Part shown: positions 7,997 through 16,999 of the stretch, one piece after another | How the letters are laid out: each line of letters opens with the position of its first letter | Numbering within the stretch: the first letter of the stretch is position 1 | Source: Arthrobacter ulcerisalmonis | GTDB taxonomy: Bacteria > Actinomycetota > Actinomycetes > Actinomycetales > Micrococcaceae | NCBI RefSeq assembly: GCF_900609065.1 | Contig: NZ_UXAU01000009.1 | Span: forward strand, 1 to 64,000 | Reading direction: 5' to 3' | Length of the DNA: 64,000 nucleotides | Made by a program: the position numbers and the translations under genes | The notes under the pieces: model-generated | The model's database searches: none | Told to the model about the DNA's origin: nothing | The model's input: the letters and a program-made list of their open reading frames with translations, nothing else

Positions 7997-9010
7997 ATGG
8001 CAGCGCAGAAACTGCAGCTCGTTCCTGCTGCACCGTCACCCGAAGAACTGGCAGCAGCCGCCGAGCGTGACGCCGAGGGGCAAGCCAACTTCGACCGCGT
8101 GATGGCGCAGGATTCCCGGATCGAACCGCGGGACTGGATGCCAGCGGCGTATCGCAAAACCCTGCTGCGCCAGATCTCCCAGCACGCGCACTCCGAAATC
8201 ATCGGCATGCAGCCGGAGGCCAACTGGATCTCCCGCGCCCCCAGCCTGAAGCGCAAGGGCATTCTGATGGCCAAGGTCCAAGACGAGGCAGGCCACGGCC
8301 TCTACCTTTATTCGGCAGCGGAAACCCTGGGTCAATCCCGCGACGACATGATGGATGCCCTCATCGCCGGCAAAGCCCGGTACTCCTCCATCTTCAACTA
8401 CCCCGCACGGACTTGGGCAGACATGGGCGCGATCGGCTGGCTGGTCGATGGTGCGGCCATCTGCAACCAGGTGCCGCTGTGCCGGGCGTCCTACGGGCCT
8501 TACGGCCGGGCCATGGTGCGGGTCTGCAAGGAAGAATCCTTCCACCAGCGCCAAGGCTTCGAGATCCTCCTGGAACTCTCCAACGGAACGGCAGCGCAGA
8601 AACAGATGGCACAAGACGCCGTGAACCGCTGGTACGCCCCCGCGCTGATGATGTTTGGCCCCCCGGACGACGATTCGCCCAACTCCCGCCAGTCGATGGC
8701 CTGGAACATCAAGCGCTTCAGTAACGACGAACTCCGCAGCCGCTTCGTGGGAATGATGGTTGAACAGGTCCGCGTCCTCGGCCTCACCCTCCCGGACGAG
8801 CAGGTCCGCTTCAACGACGAGACCAAAAAATGGGAGCACGGACCCCTGGACTGGAACGAATTCAAGGAAGTCCTGGCAGGCCGCGGCCCCTGCAACGCCC
8901 AACGCGTCGAACGGCGCAGGCAAGCGCACGACGACGGCGCCTGGGTCCGCGAAGCAGCTGCAGCGTACGCAGCAAAACAGTCAGCAAAGCAAAAGGAAGT
9001 AGTAGCGTGA
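7997..9010 (+). CDS. paaA: Phenylacetyl-CoA 1,2-epoxidase catalytic subunit PaaA
   Basis: The diiron subunit of the multicomponent monooxygenase that epoxidises the ring of phenylacetyl-CoA. It contains two EXXH ligand motifs, E97-AG-H100 ([11 protein letters not shown]) and E180-SF-H183 ([10 protein letters not shown]), in a ferritin-like helical protein of 337 residues, somewhat longer than the E. coli protein because of N- and C-terminal Ala/Glu/Lys-rich tails. AAAGGAG precedes the ATG. Its TGA overlaps the GTG of paaB. First gene of the paaABCDE-paaG-transporter operon. Confidence 0.96.
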   Translation: MAAQKLQLVPAAPSPEELAAAAERDAEGQANFDRVMAQDSRIEPRDWMPAAYRKTLLRQISQHAHSEIIGMQPEANWISRAPSLKRKGILMAKVQDEAGHGLYLYSAAETLGQSRDDMMDALIAGKARYSSIFNYPARTWADMGAIGWLVDGAAICNQVPLCRASYGPYGRAMVRVCKEESFHQRQGFEILLELSNGTAAQKQMAQDAVNRWYAPALMMFGPPDDDSPNSRQSMAWNIKRFSNDELRSRFVGMMVEQVRVLGLTLPDEQVRFNDETKKWEHGPLDWNEFKEVLAGRGPCNAQRVERRRQAHDDGAWVREAAAAYAAKQSAKQKEVVA

Positions 9011-9420
9011 GCCCCACCGACACCCCCACTTCGCAAGCTCAGCCGGGGACCCCTGTCGGCGTGGGCCCATCCACCGATCCTTCAGTGGTCCCGTCCACCG
9101 GCTCCTCTGCCGACGCCGTCACCGCGCCCGAACCCGCCCACGCTCCGTGGGGCTTGTGGGAGGTCTTTGTCAGGTCCAGCCGGGGGCTGTCGCACGTCCA
9201 CGCCGGATCACTGCACGCTCCCGATGCCGCCATGGCGCTGCGGAACGCCCGCGACCTTTACACCCGCCGCAACGAAGGCGTCTCCATCTGGGTGGTCCCG
9301 GCCGATGCCATTGCGGCCAGCGACCCGGACTCCAAGGGCTCCTTCTTCGAGTCGCCGCAGGGTAAGGACTACCGGCACGCGACGTATTACACCAAGAGCG
9401 AAGGAGTGAAGCACCTGTGA
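9007..9420 (+). CDS. paaB: Phenylacetyl-CoA epoxidase subunit PaaB
   Basis: A small structural subunit that bridges PaaAC heterodimers. The conserved core begins at [13 protein letters not shown] (about residue 48) and runs through [24 protein letters not shown] to the C-terminus, with the familiar Glu/Trp pattern of PaaB. The start is the GTG at 9007, overlapping the paaA stop as GTGA. This gives 137 residues, roughly 40 more than E. coli PaaB; the extra N-terminus is Pro/Ser/Thr/Gly-rich and low in complexity. No later start in this stretch has a better position, and the overlap itself argues for translational coupling. Confidence 0.9.
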   Translation: MSPTDTPTSQAQPGTPVGVGPSTDPSVVPSTGSSADAVTAPEPAHAPWGLWEVFVRSSRGLSHVHAGSLHAPDAAMALRNARDLYTRRNEGVSIWVVPADAIAASDPDSKGSFFESPQGKDYRHATYYTKSEGVKHL

Positions 9421-10337
9421 TCCCCACCGACTCCCACAGCTCGGAGACGGGCCACGGGGACATCTCCACCGGCGTAGCTGGCGGCGACGGCAATGCCAGC
9501 GCTACCCGCATCACCCCGGGGAACGCACTTCGGCCAGAGGACATCGCCCTGGAGGTCCGCACCGGCACGGCGAAGCCGTCAACGGATGTGGCCGAGTACG
9601 CCCTGCGACTGGGCGATGACGCCCTGATCCTGGCCCAACGGCTGGGCCACTGGATCTCCCGCGCCCCGGAGCTGGAAGAAGACGTGGCGTTGGGAAACAT
9701 CGCGCTGGACCAGCTGGGTCACGCGCGCAGCTTCCTCACCTACGCTGGCGCCGGCCTGGGCCAGGACGGCGTGGCAAAGACCGAGGACGAGCTGGCGTAC
9801 TTCCGCGGCGAGCACGAGTTTCGCTCCGCCCACCTTTTTGAACAGCCCAACGGCGACTTTGCAGCCACCATCGCCCGCCAGTTTGCGGTGAGCTACTACC
9901 AGTTTGAGCTGTACAGCCGCCTGGTGGAGTCAGCCGACCCCACGCTGGCAGCCATCTCGGCCAAAGCCGTCAAGGAAGTGGACTACCACCGGGACCACAG
10001 CGCCCAGTGGATCCTGCGACTCGCCGGTGGGACGGATGAGTCCCGGCGCCGGATGATCCACGGGCTCGCGCTCATGTGGCCCTACGTCGGCGAGCTGTTC
10101 GAGGATGACGCTTTGGTGACCGGACTCGCCGAGGTTGGTGCCGCCGTCGCGCCTTCCACGCTCCGGGACAACTTTGACCGCCTGACCGGGGAGGTCTTGG
10201 CCGCGGCCGAGCTTGAGGTCCCGGACGTCCCTGCTGCGCTGGGCGGCGGTCGGGCCGGCAGGCACTCCGAGCACCTGGGCTACGTCCTGGCCGAGATGCA
10301 GGTGCTGGCCCGCGAATTCCCCGGCGCGAGCTGGTGA
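9417..10337 (+). CDS. paaC: Phenylacetyl-CoA epoxidase structural subunit PaaC
   Basis: A ferritin-like partner of PaaA that is required for the complex but has no catalytic diiron centre in characterised systems. Recognisable stretches are DALILAQRLGHWISRAPELEEDVALGNIALDQLGHARS and VKEVDYHRDHSAQWILRLAGGT, split here only for length. The start is a GTG at 9417 in a GTGA overlap with paaB. It has 306 residues against about 250 in E. coli; the first 50 or so are Ser/Thr/Gly-rich and not part of the family core. The last four bases overlap paaD. Confidence 0.92.
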   Translation: MIPTDSHSSETGHGDISTGVAGGDGNASATRITPGNALRPEDIALEVRTGTAKPSTDVAEYALRLGDDALILAQRLGHWISRAPELEEDVALGNIALDQLGHARSFLTYAGAGLGQDGVAKTEDELAYFRGEHEFRSAHLFEQPNGDFAATIARQFAVSYYQFELYSRLVESADPTLAAISAKAVKEVDYHRDHSAQWILRLAGGTDESRRRMIHGLALMWPYVGELFEDDALVTGLAEVGAAVAPSTLRDNFDRLTGEVLAAAELEVPDVPAALGGGRAGRHSEHLGYVLAEMQVLAREFPGASW

Positions 10338-10828
10338 GCGCGGTGGCTACCCGGCCGTGGAACATCGCCGCCACTGTTTGCGATCCGGAAATTCCCGTCC
10401 TCACCATCGAGGACCTCGGGATCCTCAGGGACGTTCGCGAGGAGGACGGCCGCGTGCGGGTAATAATCACGCCCACGTACTCCGGGTGCCCCGCCATGGA
10501 CGCGATTCGGGACGACCTGGAAATCGCGTTTGCCCGGGAAGGCTACGCCAACGTGGTGGTTGACCTGGTGCTGGCCCCGGCCTGGACCACTGACTGGATG
10601 AGCGCGGCGGGGAAAGCCAAGCTCGAGGAGTATGGCATCGCGCCACCGTCTGGGTTGGCCGGGGCCGCCCGCCACGCAGGACCCATCCGGCTCAGCATGG
10701 CCGTGAAATGCCCGCAATGTTCGTCGCTGAACACCAAAGAGCTCACCCGCTTCGGTTCCACCTCCTGTAAGGCGCTCTACGCCTGCGGTGACTGCCAGGA
10801 ACCGTTCGACTACTTCAAGGTCCTCTAA
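10334..10828 (+). CDS. paaD: PaaD, MIP18-type maturation factor of the epoxidase
   Basis: PaaD is needed for epoxidase activity and belongs to the MIP18 (DUF59) iron-sulfur assembly family. The N-terminal DUF59 domain includes VCDPEIPVLTIEDLGI and TPTYSGCPAMD with the conserved cysteine. A C-terminal zinc ribbon follows, with CPQC and CGDC pairs (about residues 119-155). The 164-residue length is usual. The GTG at 10334 overlaps the paaC stop (GTGA), the third such junction in a row. Confidence 0.92.
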   Translation: MSAVATRPWNIAATVCDPEIPVLTIEDLGILRDVREEDGRVRVIITPTYSGCPAMDAIRDDLEIAFAREGYANVVVDLVLAPAWTTDWMSAAGKAKLEEYGIAPPSGLAGAARHAGPIRLSMAVKCPQCSSLNTKELTRFGSTSCKALYACGDCQEPFDYFKVL

Positions 10829-10837
10829 GGAATCCCC

Positions 10838-12064
10838 ATGCCTGTTGTCCGCCAAACCGCCGCCGAATCGGCGCAGGCCACCGGCCGCCGTCGACCGTCC
10901 TTCCACACCCTTTCCGTAGCTCAGGTGCGGCGACTCACCGGCGACGCCATCGAAGTTGCCTTCCACGTCCCGGCGGAATTGGCCGGCCACTTCGACTATC
11001 TGCCCGGCCAATACGTGGCCCTCCGCACCATGCTGCCCAACGAGTCGGGCGAACAGCAGGAAGTCCGCCGGAGCTACTCGATCTGCGCTGAACCCCGTAG
11101 CTTCGAAGACGGCAGCAGCGAGATCCGGGTGGCCGTCAAAAAAGACCTGGGCGGGTTATTCTCCACCTGGGCCAACGCCGAACTGAAAGCCGGAGACACG
11201 CTCGACGTCATGAGCCCCATGGGCGCGTTCGTGTCCAAGCACGGTCGGGACGGCACCCCCGTCGACCGCAACGTGGTGAACTCCATGAACCACCCCGAGG
11301 ACCTGGCGGGACAGGCCGGCAGCTTCGTGGCCGTCGCGGCAGGATCCGGGATCACCCCCATCATCGCCATCGCGCGGACGCTGCTGGCCGCTAACGCAGA
11401 CACCCGGTTCGACCTGATCTACGCCAACAAGGCAGCCATGGACGTGATGTTCCTGGAAGAGCTGGCCGACCTCAAGGACAAATACCCGCAACGGATGGCC
11501 ATCCACCACGTCCTGTCCCGCGAACAGCGGATCGCGCCGCTGCTCAGCGGCCGGATCGACGCGGAGAAGCTGCAACAGCTGTTGGGGACAGCCATCCGCG
11601 CCGACGACGTCGATGAATGGTTCCTCTGCGGCCCTTTTGAACTGGTGCAATTGTGCCGGGACACGCTGGCCGAACGCGGCGTGCGGCCGGACGCCATCCG
11701 CTTCGAACTGTTCTCCTCCGGCAAACCTGATCGGCCCGAGGGCCACAGCGGCAGGCCCGTGGTGGCCGACGAGTCAGCAGAAACCTTCAAAATCACCTTC
11801 AAACTCGATGGCCTGCAAGGCGAGGTGGCCAGCCCAACCCACGCCAGGGAATCCCTCCTCAACGCGGCACTCCGGGTCCGCCCGGACGTCCCCTTCGCCT
11901 GCGCCGGCGGTGTCTGTGGGACCTGCCGCGCCAAGGTGGTGACCGGCACCGTGACCATGGACGAAAACTACGCGCTGGAACAGGACGAACTGGACAAGGG
12001 CTACGTGCTGACCTGCCAGTCGCATCCCACCAGCAAGGAAGTCATGGTCGACTTCGACGTCTAG
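10838..12064 (+). CDS. paaE: PaaE, ferredoxin-NAD(P)H reductase of the epoxidase
   Basis: Passes electrons from NADPH through FAD and a 2Fe-2S centre to PaaABC. An FAD-binding barrel with RRSYSICAEP (RxYS motif, about residues 81-90) is followed by the NAD(P) domain with GSGITPIIA and CGPFELV. The C-terminal plant-type ferredoxin domain has C355, C360, C363 (CAGGVCGTC) and a last Cys in LTCQ. At 408 residues it is slightly longer than E. coli PaaE. It starts 9 bp after paaD with AAGGA. Confidence 0.95.
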   Translation: MPVVRQTAAESAQATGRRRPSFHTLSVAQVRRLTGDAIEVAFHVPAELAGHFDYLPGQYVALRTMLPNESGEQQEVRRSYSICAEPRSFEDGSSEIRVAVKKDLGGLFSTWANAELKAGDTLDVMSPMGAFVSKHGRDGTPVDRNVVNSMNHPEDLAGQAGSFVAVAAGSGITPIIAIARTLLAANADTRFDLIYANKAAMDVMFLEELADLKDKYPQRMAIHHVLSREQRIAPLLSGRIDAEKLQQLLGTAIRADDVDEWFLCGPFELVQLCRDTLAERGVRPDAIRFELFSSGKPDRPEGHSGRPVVADESAETFKITFKLDGLQGEVASPTHARESLLNAALRVRPDVPFACAGGVCGTCRAKVVTGTVTMDENYALEQDELDKGYVLTCQSHPTSKEVMVDFDV

Positions 12065-12108
12065 GCCCGCAGGTGGTTGACCCCGCCAACAGCAGCAAAG
12101 GAAGCACC

Positions 12109-12906
12109 ATGATCTCCCTTTCCATCGCCAACAGCGTCGCCGAAGTGGTCCTTGACGCGCCCCACAAGTTGAACTCCCTGGACGAGCAGGCCCTGCAGGA
12201 GCTGTCACAGGCGTACGACGACGCTGCTGCCGCCGCCGCCCGTGGCGAGGTCCGGGCCCTGCTGCTGCGCGGGGTGGGCCGCGCCTTCTGCGCTGGCCGG
12301 GATATCCAAAACGTCACGCCGGAGAGTGACGACGCCGAAGCTTACTTGGCCGGCCTGGTGCAACCACTGCTGCAAAAGATGAGTGCGTTTCCGGCCCCCA
12401 CTTTCGCGGCCGCCCAGGGCGCGTGCCTCGGCGTCGGACTGGGCCTGCTGCTGGCCACGGACGTGGTGTACGTGGCGGACAACGCTAAGTTCGGGTCGCC
12501 GTTTGCCAAGTTGGGCGCCACCTTGGACTCAGGCGGACACTGGTACTTCACCGAGCGGTTGGGCATGCACCGCACCCTTGACCTGATCTACACAGCCGAG
12601 CTGATGTCGGGACGGGACGCGGTGGCCCAAGGCCTCTTCAGTCGCGCGATGCCGGCCGAAGAGCTGCTCGCCAGTACCCGGGACATTGTTGCCACCGTCG
12701 CCACCGGCGCCACCGAGGCCTTTGCCGCCAGCAAGGACCTGGTGGCGCACATCCGCGACCAGCGGCTGGGTCTCTGGGAATCCATGGCACAGGAAAACAC
12801 CGAACAGGCCCGGCTCTGCAAGAGCGACGACTATGCCGAAGGTTTCCACGCATTCCAGGAAAAGAGAACCCCGATGTTCAAAGGAAAGGTAGCGCGATTG
12901 CAATGA
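12109..12906 (+). CDS. paaG: Ring-1,2-epoxyphenylacetyl-CoA isomerase (PaaG, crotonase family)
   Basis: Isomerises the phenylacetyl-CoA epoxide to oxepin-CoA. The crotonase fold is present (GRAFCAGRDI; GACLGVGLGL), but the hydratase glutamates are missing. Instead GATLDSGG carries an aspartate (D140) at the position of the PaaG catalytic Asp, and the C-terminus SDDYAEGFHAF with KRTPMFKGK is PaaG-like. I used the ATG at 12109 (AAAGGA 6-7 bases upstream, 265 residues) because the longer reading adds atypical sequence. It overlaps the transporter gene by ATGA. Confidence 0.9.
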   Translation: MISLSIANSVAEVVLDAPHKLNSLDEQALQELSQAYDDAAAAAARGEVRALLLRGVGRAFCAGRDIQNVTPESDDAEAYLAGLVQPLLQKMSAFPAPTFAAAQGACLGVGLGLLLATDVVYVADNAKFGSPFAKLGATLDSGGHWYFTERLGMHRTLDLIYTAELMSGRDAVAQGLFSRAMPAEELLASTRDIVATVATGATEAFAASKDLVAHIRDQRLGLWESMAQENTEQARLCKSDDYAEGFHAFQEKRTPMFKGKVARLQ

Positions 12907-14234
12907 CCGCAACTTCGCACGTTGACTCAGAGGCTGGCCCCAGTACCAAACACGAGGAGCGGAAAGTCCTCGCCGGTACCCTGGTGGGCACCACCATCGA
13001 GTGGTACGACTTCTTCATTTTTGCGCAGCTCACGGGCACACTGTTGTCCCCGTTGTTCCTCGCGCCGCTTAACGAATCCAACCCGGGGCTGGCTCAGATC
13101 CTGTCCTTCGCCCTGATTGGCATCAGCTTCCTGTTTCGCCCCTTGGGCGCGATTGTTGCTGGCCACCTGGGTGACCGATTGGGCCGCAAAGCCATGCTGG
13201 TGTTCACCCTGATCATGATGGGCGCTGCCACGGCCCTGATTGGGGTGCTGCCCACCTACGCGCAGATCGGGTTCTGGGCACCGGTGCTCCTGATCCTGCT
13301 CCGCGTCATCCAAGGGTTCTCCGCCGGCGGCGAGTGGGGCGGTGCCGCGCTGATGGCCGTGGAGCATGCGCCCAAGAGCAAGCGTGGCCTCTTTGGCGCG
13401 TACCCGCAAATTGGTGTTCCGGTGGGCATGATCCTGGCCACGGGCCTGCTGTTTGTCCTGAACTCGAACATGTCCAAGGACGACTTCGCCGCGTGGGGAT
13501 GGCGGGTACCGTTCCTGCTGTCCATTGCCCTCATTGTGGTGGGCTACCTGATCCGCCGGGCCGTCGCCGAAAGCCCGGTCTTCAAGGAAATGGCCGCCCG
13601 CAAGGAAGCGAGCAAGGCCCCGCTGGGCGAACTGATCCGCAACCACAAACTTCCGGTGCTCTACTCAACCCTGATCTTCATCGGCAACAACGCCGCCGGC
13701 TACCTGCTCATTGCGTTCTTCATCTCCTACGCCACCCGAACCTTGAAAATGCCAGTCCCGGAGATCCTGCTTGCCACCACGCTGGCGTCCTTCGGTTGGT
13801 TGGTTTTCACCCTGGTGGGTGGCTGGCTCTCGGACCGGATTGGCCGGGTCAAGACTTTCCTGATCGGCTATGCGATCATCTTCGTCTGGATGATTCCCAT
13901 GTTTGCCCTCATCGATACGGGCAACATCATGCTCTATGGCCTGGCGCTCTTCATCCTGACCATCGGGCTGGGTCTCTCCTATGGCCCCATGTCCGCTATG
14001 TACGCAGAAATGTTCCCGGCCAATGTGCGGTACTCCGGCATCTCCATTGGCTACGCCTTTGGTGCCATCTTGGGGGGTGCCTTTGCCGCAACCATTGCGG
14101 AGTCCTTGCTGCAGAGCACCAAGTGGACCGGGTCAATCGGGATCTACATCATGGTGCTGTGCGTCATCTCGGCCATCGGGGTCCTGCTCGCCAAGGAAAC
14201 CAAGGGCCGTCCCCTCGGCGTCAGCGCGCACTGA
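12903..14234 (+). CDS. MHS-family MFS transporter, probable phenylacetate permease
   Basis: A 443-residue membrane protein with 12 predicted hydrophobic segments. Metabolite:H+ symporter signatures are GTTIEWYDFFIF at the first helix, the loop GHLGDRLGRKAML between helices 2 and 3, QGFSAGGEWGGA in helix 4, and a second half-repeat GWLSDRIGRVK. This family imports mono- and dicarboxylic or aromatic acids with protons. ATGA overlap with paaG places it last in the epoxidase operon, so phenylacetate (or a related aryl acetate) is the inferred substrate. The substrate cannot be read from sequence. Confidence 0.85.
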   Translation: MTATSHVDSEAGPSTKHEERKVLAGTLVGTTIEWYDFFIFAQLTGTLLSPLFLAPLNESNPGLAQILSFALIGISFLFRPLGAIVAGHLGDRLGRKAMLVFTLIMMGAATALIGVLPTYAQIGFWAPVLLILLRVIQGFSAGGEWGGAALMAVEHAPKSKRGLFGAYPQIGVPVGMILATGLLFVLNSNMSKDDFAAWGWRVPFLLSIALIVVGYLIRRAVAESPVFKEMAARKEASKAPLGELIRNHKLPVLYSTLIFIGNNAAGYLLIAFFISYATRTLKMPVPEILLATTLASFGWLVFTLVGGWLSDRIGRVKTFLIGYAIIFVWMIPMFALIDTGNIMLYGLALFILTIGLGLSYGPMSAMYAEMFPANVRYSGISIGYAFGAILGGAFAATIAESLLQSTKWTGSIGIYIMVLCVISAIGVLLAKETKGRPLGVSAH

Positions 14235-14250
14235 CGCCAGTACGCCCGTC

Positions 14251-16011
14251 TCACTCGGGACTTGGCGCGCGGTAGGCCACGCTCCGGTTGCGGCCCTGCC
14301 GTTTCGCTTCAAACAATGCGATGTCGGCGCAGTCAAGGAGATTGGCTGCGCCGGCGCTCGCGAGGTCGCAGACGCCTGAGGACACTGTCACCACCCAGGA
14401 CGCGGCGAAGCGCTCGCTGGCCACGGAGAGGCCGGCCCGCTCCGCCGCTGCCTGGGCTTGTTCGGCCGCAACGCCTGGCAGCAGCCAGACGAACTCTTCG
14501 CCGCCCAGTCGGGCCAGCATTTCGCCATGCCGGGCGGCACGCCGGAGCCGCCGGGCAATCTCGGCCAAGACCAGATCCCCGGTTGAGTGGCCATGGGTGT
14601 CGTTGACCGATTTGAAGTGGTCCACGTCGAACACCACCAGGCTCAAGGGTTGGCCGGTGGCTGCAGCGCTGCTGAGTTCAAGGTCCAGGCGGGCCTGGAA
14701 CGTACGCCGATTGGGCAGTCCGGTGAGGGTATCCGTCTTTGCTTGCTGCTCAAGCTCGGCACGGGCCTGGGTATTGCCGATGGCGATCTCCACCAGGTTG
14801 GCGAATTCGCTGAGCCTGCCCAGCACTTCCTCGCTGACCCTTTCCTTGGTCCGCGATGACAGCACCACAGCACCCCAGAGGTCACCCAGGACGTGGATGG
14901 GAGCTGCCGCGGATGCCCGGAACCCATTGCCGAACATCACCCCTGCACCGCCTTCGGACCTGGCGTCATAGTGCGCGATCGCGGCGTTGCCCGTATGCCA
15001 GATGATGTCAGTGGCCAGTCCACTACCGGACTGGTGCGACTGGACGTCATCGGCAATGTCACGGTCGTTGGGGGAGACAGCAACAATCTGGACGCTTCCG
15101 GATGGCGCGAAGCGAATAACGGAAGCGTTGTCGACGAGGAAGAGACGCCGCAGCACCTCCGACACTTTGGCTGTGACGGACGCAGTGTCTTCACTGCGAG
15201 CCACGGCCGTGGAGATCTCGTGCAGCGCTGCCCAACTTTGTTCGCGTTGTCTGGCTTTGGTGATGTCCATGGCCACCACCATGCCGGCGCTCACCACTCC
15301 GTCGGTTTCGACGGGGCCGGTCTTGAGGCTGAAGACGCGGTCGCCCACTTCCCTGGTCCAGGTGACTTCTGTTCCCGCCAGCGCTGAACGATACCGTGGT
15401 TCCAGTTCCACCGCCCGGTGATGGGGGAGCGATTCGAAGAGGGTTCGGCCCTCAATGTGGTGCTCGCGGAAACCGAAGGCGGTCAGGGCTTGGCCTTCTG
15501 CGACGACGTGGCGGAGGTCGGCGTCGTACAACAGGACGAATACGCTGGGGATGCTGCGGGCCAACGCACGGTAGCGCTCCAGGCTGTCCTTTGCCTGGCT
15601 CTCGCCGGCCAAGGTTTCGGTCAGATCTGTGAAGAGCGAGATAAAGCCGCGGACCTCGCCGTCGCGCGTGTGCGGGATGAGTGCCACCTGCGCGGTGCGG
15701 GTCTCGCCGCTTGAGTTGAGCATCTGCCGGGTCCAGTGCTGCTCCGCGCCCGCCAGCACGCCAGCCACTTGCGGCAAGCTATCCTGGTAGGCGGTTTCGC
15801 CAATAACGGCACTCAGGTGGGTGCCCTTGATGGCGTCAACGGTAAAGCCGAACCAGGTGGCAAGGGCGGTGTCCGCTACGGCGTTGTGGAGGTCGCGATC
15901 CCAGTACCCCATCATCACCGTAGGCCCCCGACCTCTGGCGGGCAGGACTTTACCGGCTGGTACCGGGCGTCGCGGACCATCCTCCGAATATGCGGTTTCC
16001 GCCATCCCCAT
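14251..16011 (-). CDS. PAS-PAS-GAF-GGDEF protein, probable diguanylate cyclase
   Basis: A 586-residue soluble signalling protein that makes c-di-GMP if active. Order: PAS-like domain (about 30-140), second PAS (about 145-265), GAF (about 275-425), GGDEF (about 435-580). The catalytic loop is GGEEF (503-507) and the metal/guanine residues are in FDVDHFKSVNDTHGH. The inhibitory site usually reads RxxD five residues before GGEEF; here it is RHGE (494-497), so product inhibition may be weak or absent. The start is one of two ATGs (16011 or 16005); a TTG at 16014 is less likely. It converges with the transporter gene 16 bp away. No membrane segment was seen. Confidence 0.88.
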   Translation of the reverse strand: MGMAETAYSEDGPRRPVPAGKVLPARGRGPTVMMGYWDRDLHNAVADTALATWFGFTVDAIKGTHLSAVIGETAYQDSLPQVAGVLAGAEQHWTRQMLNSSGETRTAQVALIPHTRDGEVRGFISLFTDLTETLAGESQAKDSLERYRALARSIPSVFVLLYDADLRHVVAEGQALTAFGFREHHIEGRTLFESLPHHRAVELEPRYRSALAGTEVTWTREVGDRVFSLKTGPVETDGVVSAGMVVAMDITKARQREQSWAALHEISTAVARSEDTASVTAKVSEVLRRLFLVDNASVIRFAPSGSVQIVAVSPNDRDIADDVQSHQSGSGLATDIIWHTGNAAIAHYDARSEGGAGVMFGNGFRASAAAPIHVLGDLWGAVVLSSRTKERVSEEVLGRLSEFANLVEIAIGNTQARAELEQQAKTDTLTGLPNRRTFQARLDLELSSAAATGQPLSLVVFDVDHFKSVNDTHGHSTGDLVLAEIARRLRRAARHGEMLARLGGEEFVWLLPGVAAEQAQAAAERAGLSVASERFAASWVVTVSSGVCDLASAGAANLLDCADIALFEAKRQGRNRSVAYRAPSPE

Positions 16012-16043
16012 CAACCTATGGTGGCAGACATCGCTGGCCGCTC

Positions 16044-16748
16044 CTAGCCTTGAGCTCCCACAGCCCCAAGGATGGCCTGCGCCAATTCATCCGGGCGAGT
16101 GAACTGTGGCCAGTGCCCAGTAAGAAGGTCGATATATTCCACATTACGCATACGTGCCAGTTCGGCGACAAACGGGTGCCCGGCCGCGATCCATTCCCGG
16201 AGCATTGCCGATGGAAACTCACAGGCAATGACCGTAGCTGGCACGTCGTAGCGACGGTCGTCATGGAGGTGCTGCTGGCCGTAGGCAACACCCTTGGGTT
16301 GGGGGATGGCCCTGGCGATGAAGTCCTGGCGGAGCTGATCGTCCAGGTCCACCAGGTCTGCTTCTTCGAAAGCTTCCCACGGCGGCAAGGGCACGTCAGG
16401 GCCCTCTGCCGGCAGGTCATCATTGATGACCCCACCCTCGCCGAGTGGTCCGCTGTCCACATAGATGGCGCGCGCAACCCGGTCAGGCCTGGCATCCAAG
16501 GCGCCGTGGATGATGGCACCTCCGCCCGAGTGCCCCACCAGCACCACCCGATCCGGCAGGGAATCGATCACCTCAACCACGTCGTCGACGTGGTGGTGCA
16601 GCTCGATCCCGTCCCGGTTGGCAGTCACTGATTCGAGGCCGGGCAGGGTCAGCGGCAAGGCCTTGTGCCCGGCTGCCACCAACGCTGGTGTCACCCGCTC
16701 CCACGAGGATGCGTCCAACCAGAACCCGGGTACCAAAATGATGTCCAT
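16044..16748 (-). CDS. Alpha/beta-hydrolase (small esterase type)
   Basis: A 234-residue protein with the short alpha/beta-hydrolase architecture of salicylate-esterase/hydroxynitrile-lyase-like enzymes. It starts directly at strand 1 (MDIILVPGFWLDASSWE), the nucleophile elbow is GHSGGGA (Ser about 74), and the likely catalytic His is in TGHWPQF near the C-terminus. An acidic residue (VNDD or DVPA region) completes the triad. No signal peptide, so cytosolic. Substrate unknown. It lies upstream of, and in the same direction as, the GGDEF gene but with a 32-bp gap, so cotranscription is possible. Confidence 0.8.
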   Translation of the reverse strand: MDIILVPGFWLDASSWERVTPALVAAGHKALPLTLPGLESVTANRDGIELHHHVDDVVEVIDSLPDRVVLVGHSGGGAIIHGALDARPDRVARAIYVDSGPLGEGGVINDDLPAEGPDVPLPPWEAFEEADLVDLDDQLRQDFIARAIPQPKGVAYGQQHLHDDRRYDVPATVIACEFPSAMLREWIAAGHPFVAELARMRNVEYIDLLTGHWPQFTRPDELAQAILGAVGAQG

Positions 16749-16999
16749 ACTGGCACCCTACCCCGCGTACCTGTCGGTAGGTTGCCCCGCGTTGCGGCGG
16801 GTTTCCTCGCATGGCGCAGGGTGTCCTTTCGCGTCCTGATTGCGCCCGGCGTCGCCGTATTGAGCGCCCGTGACCCTCGGTTTTCCCCCGTGAACACGGC
16901 ACTTTTGCTGGTGTTTCTTCTCTGTTCTGATGGTGGGCACAGGCCAGCCGGCCAGGAACCGCCGCAGAGGTTCCGACCCTCAACACAGAAGGTCCCGCC

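Noticed and set aside
16749..16999. Hidden gene or regulatory RNA between the hydrolase and the sulfonate operon
   Set aside because: No frame with coding character and only small dyads (CGTG-AA-CACG near 16888) were seen; it probably holds just the two promoters.
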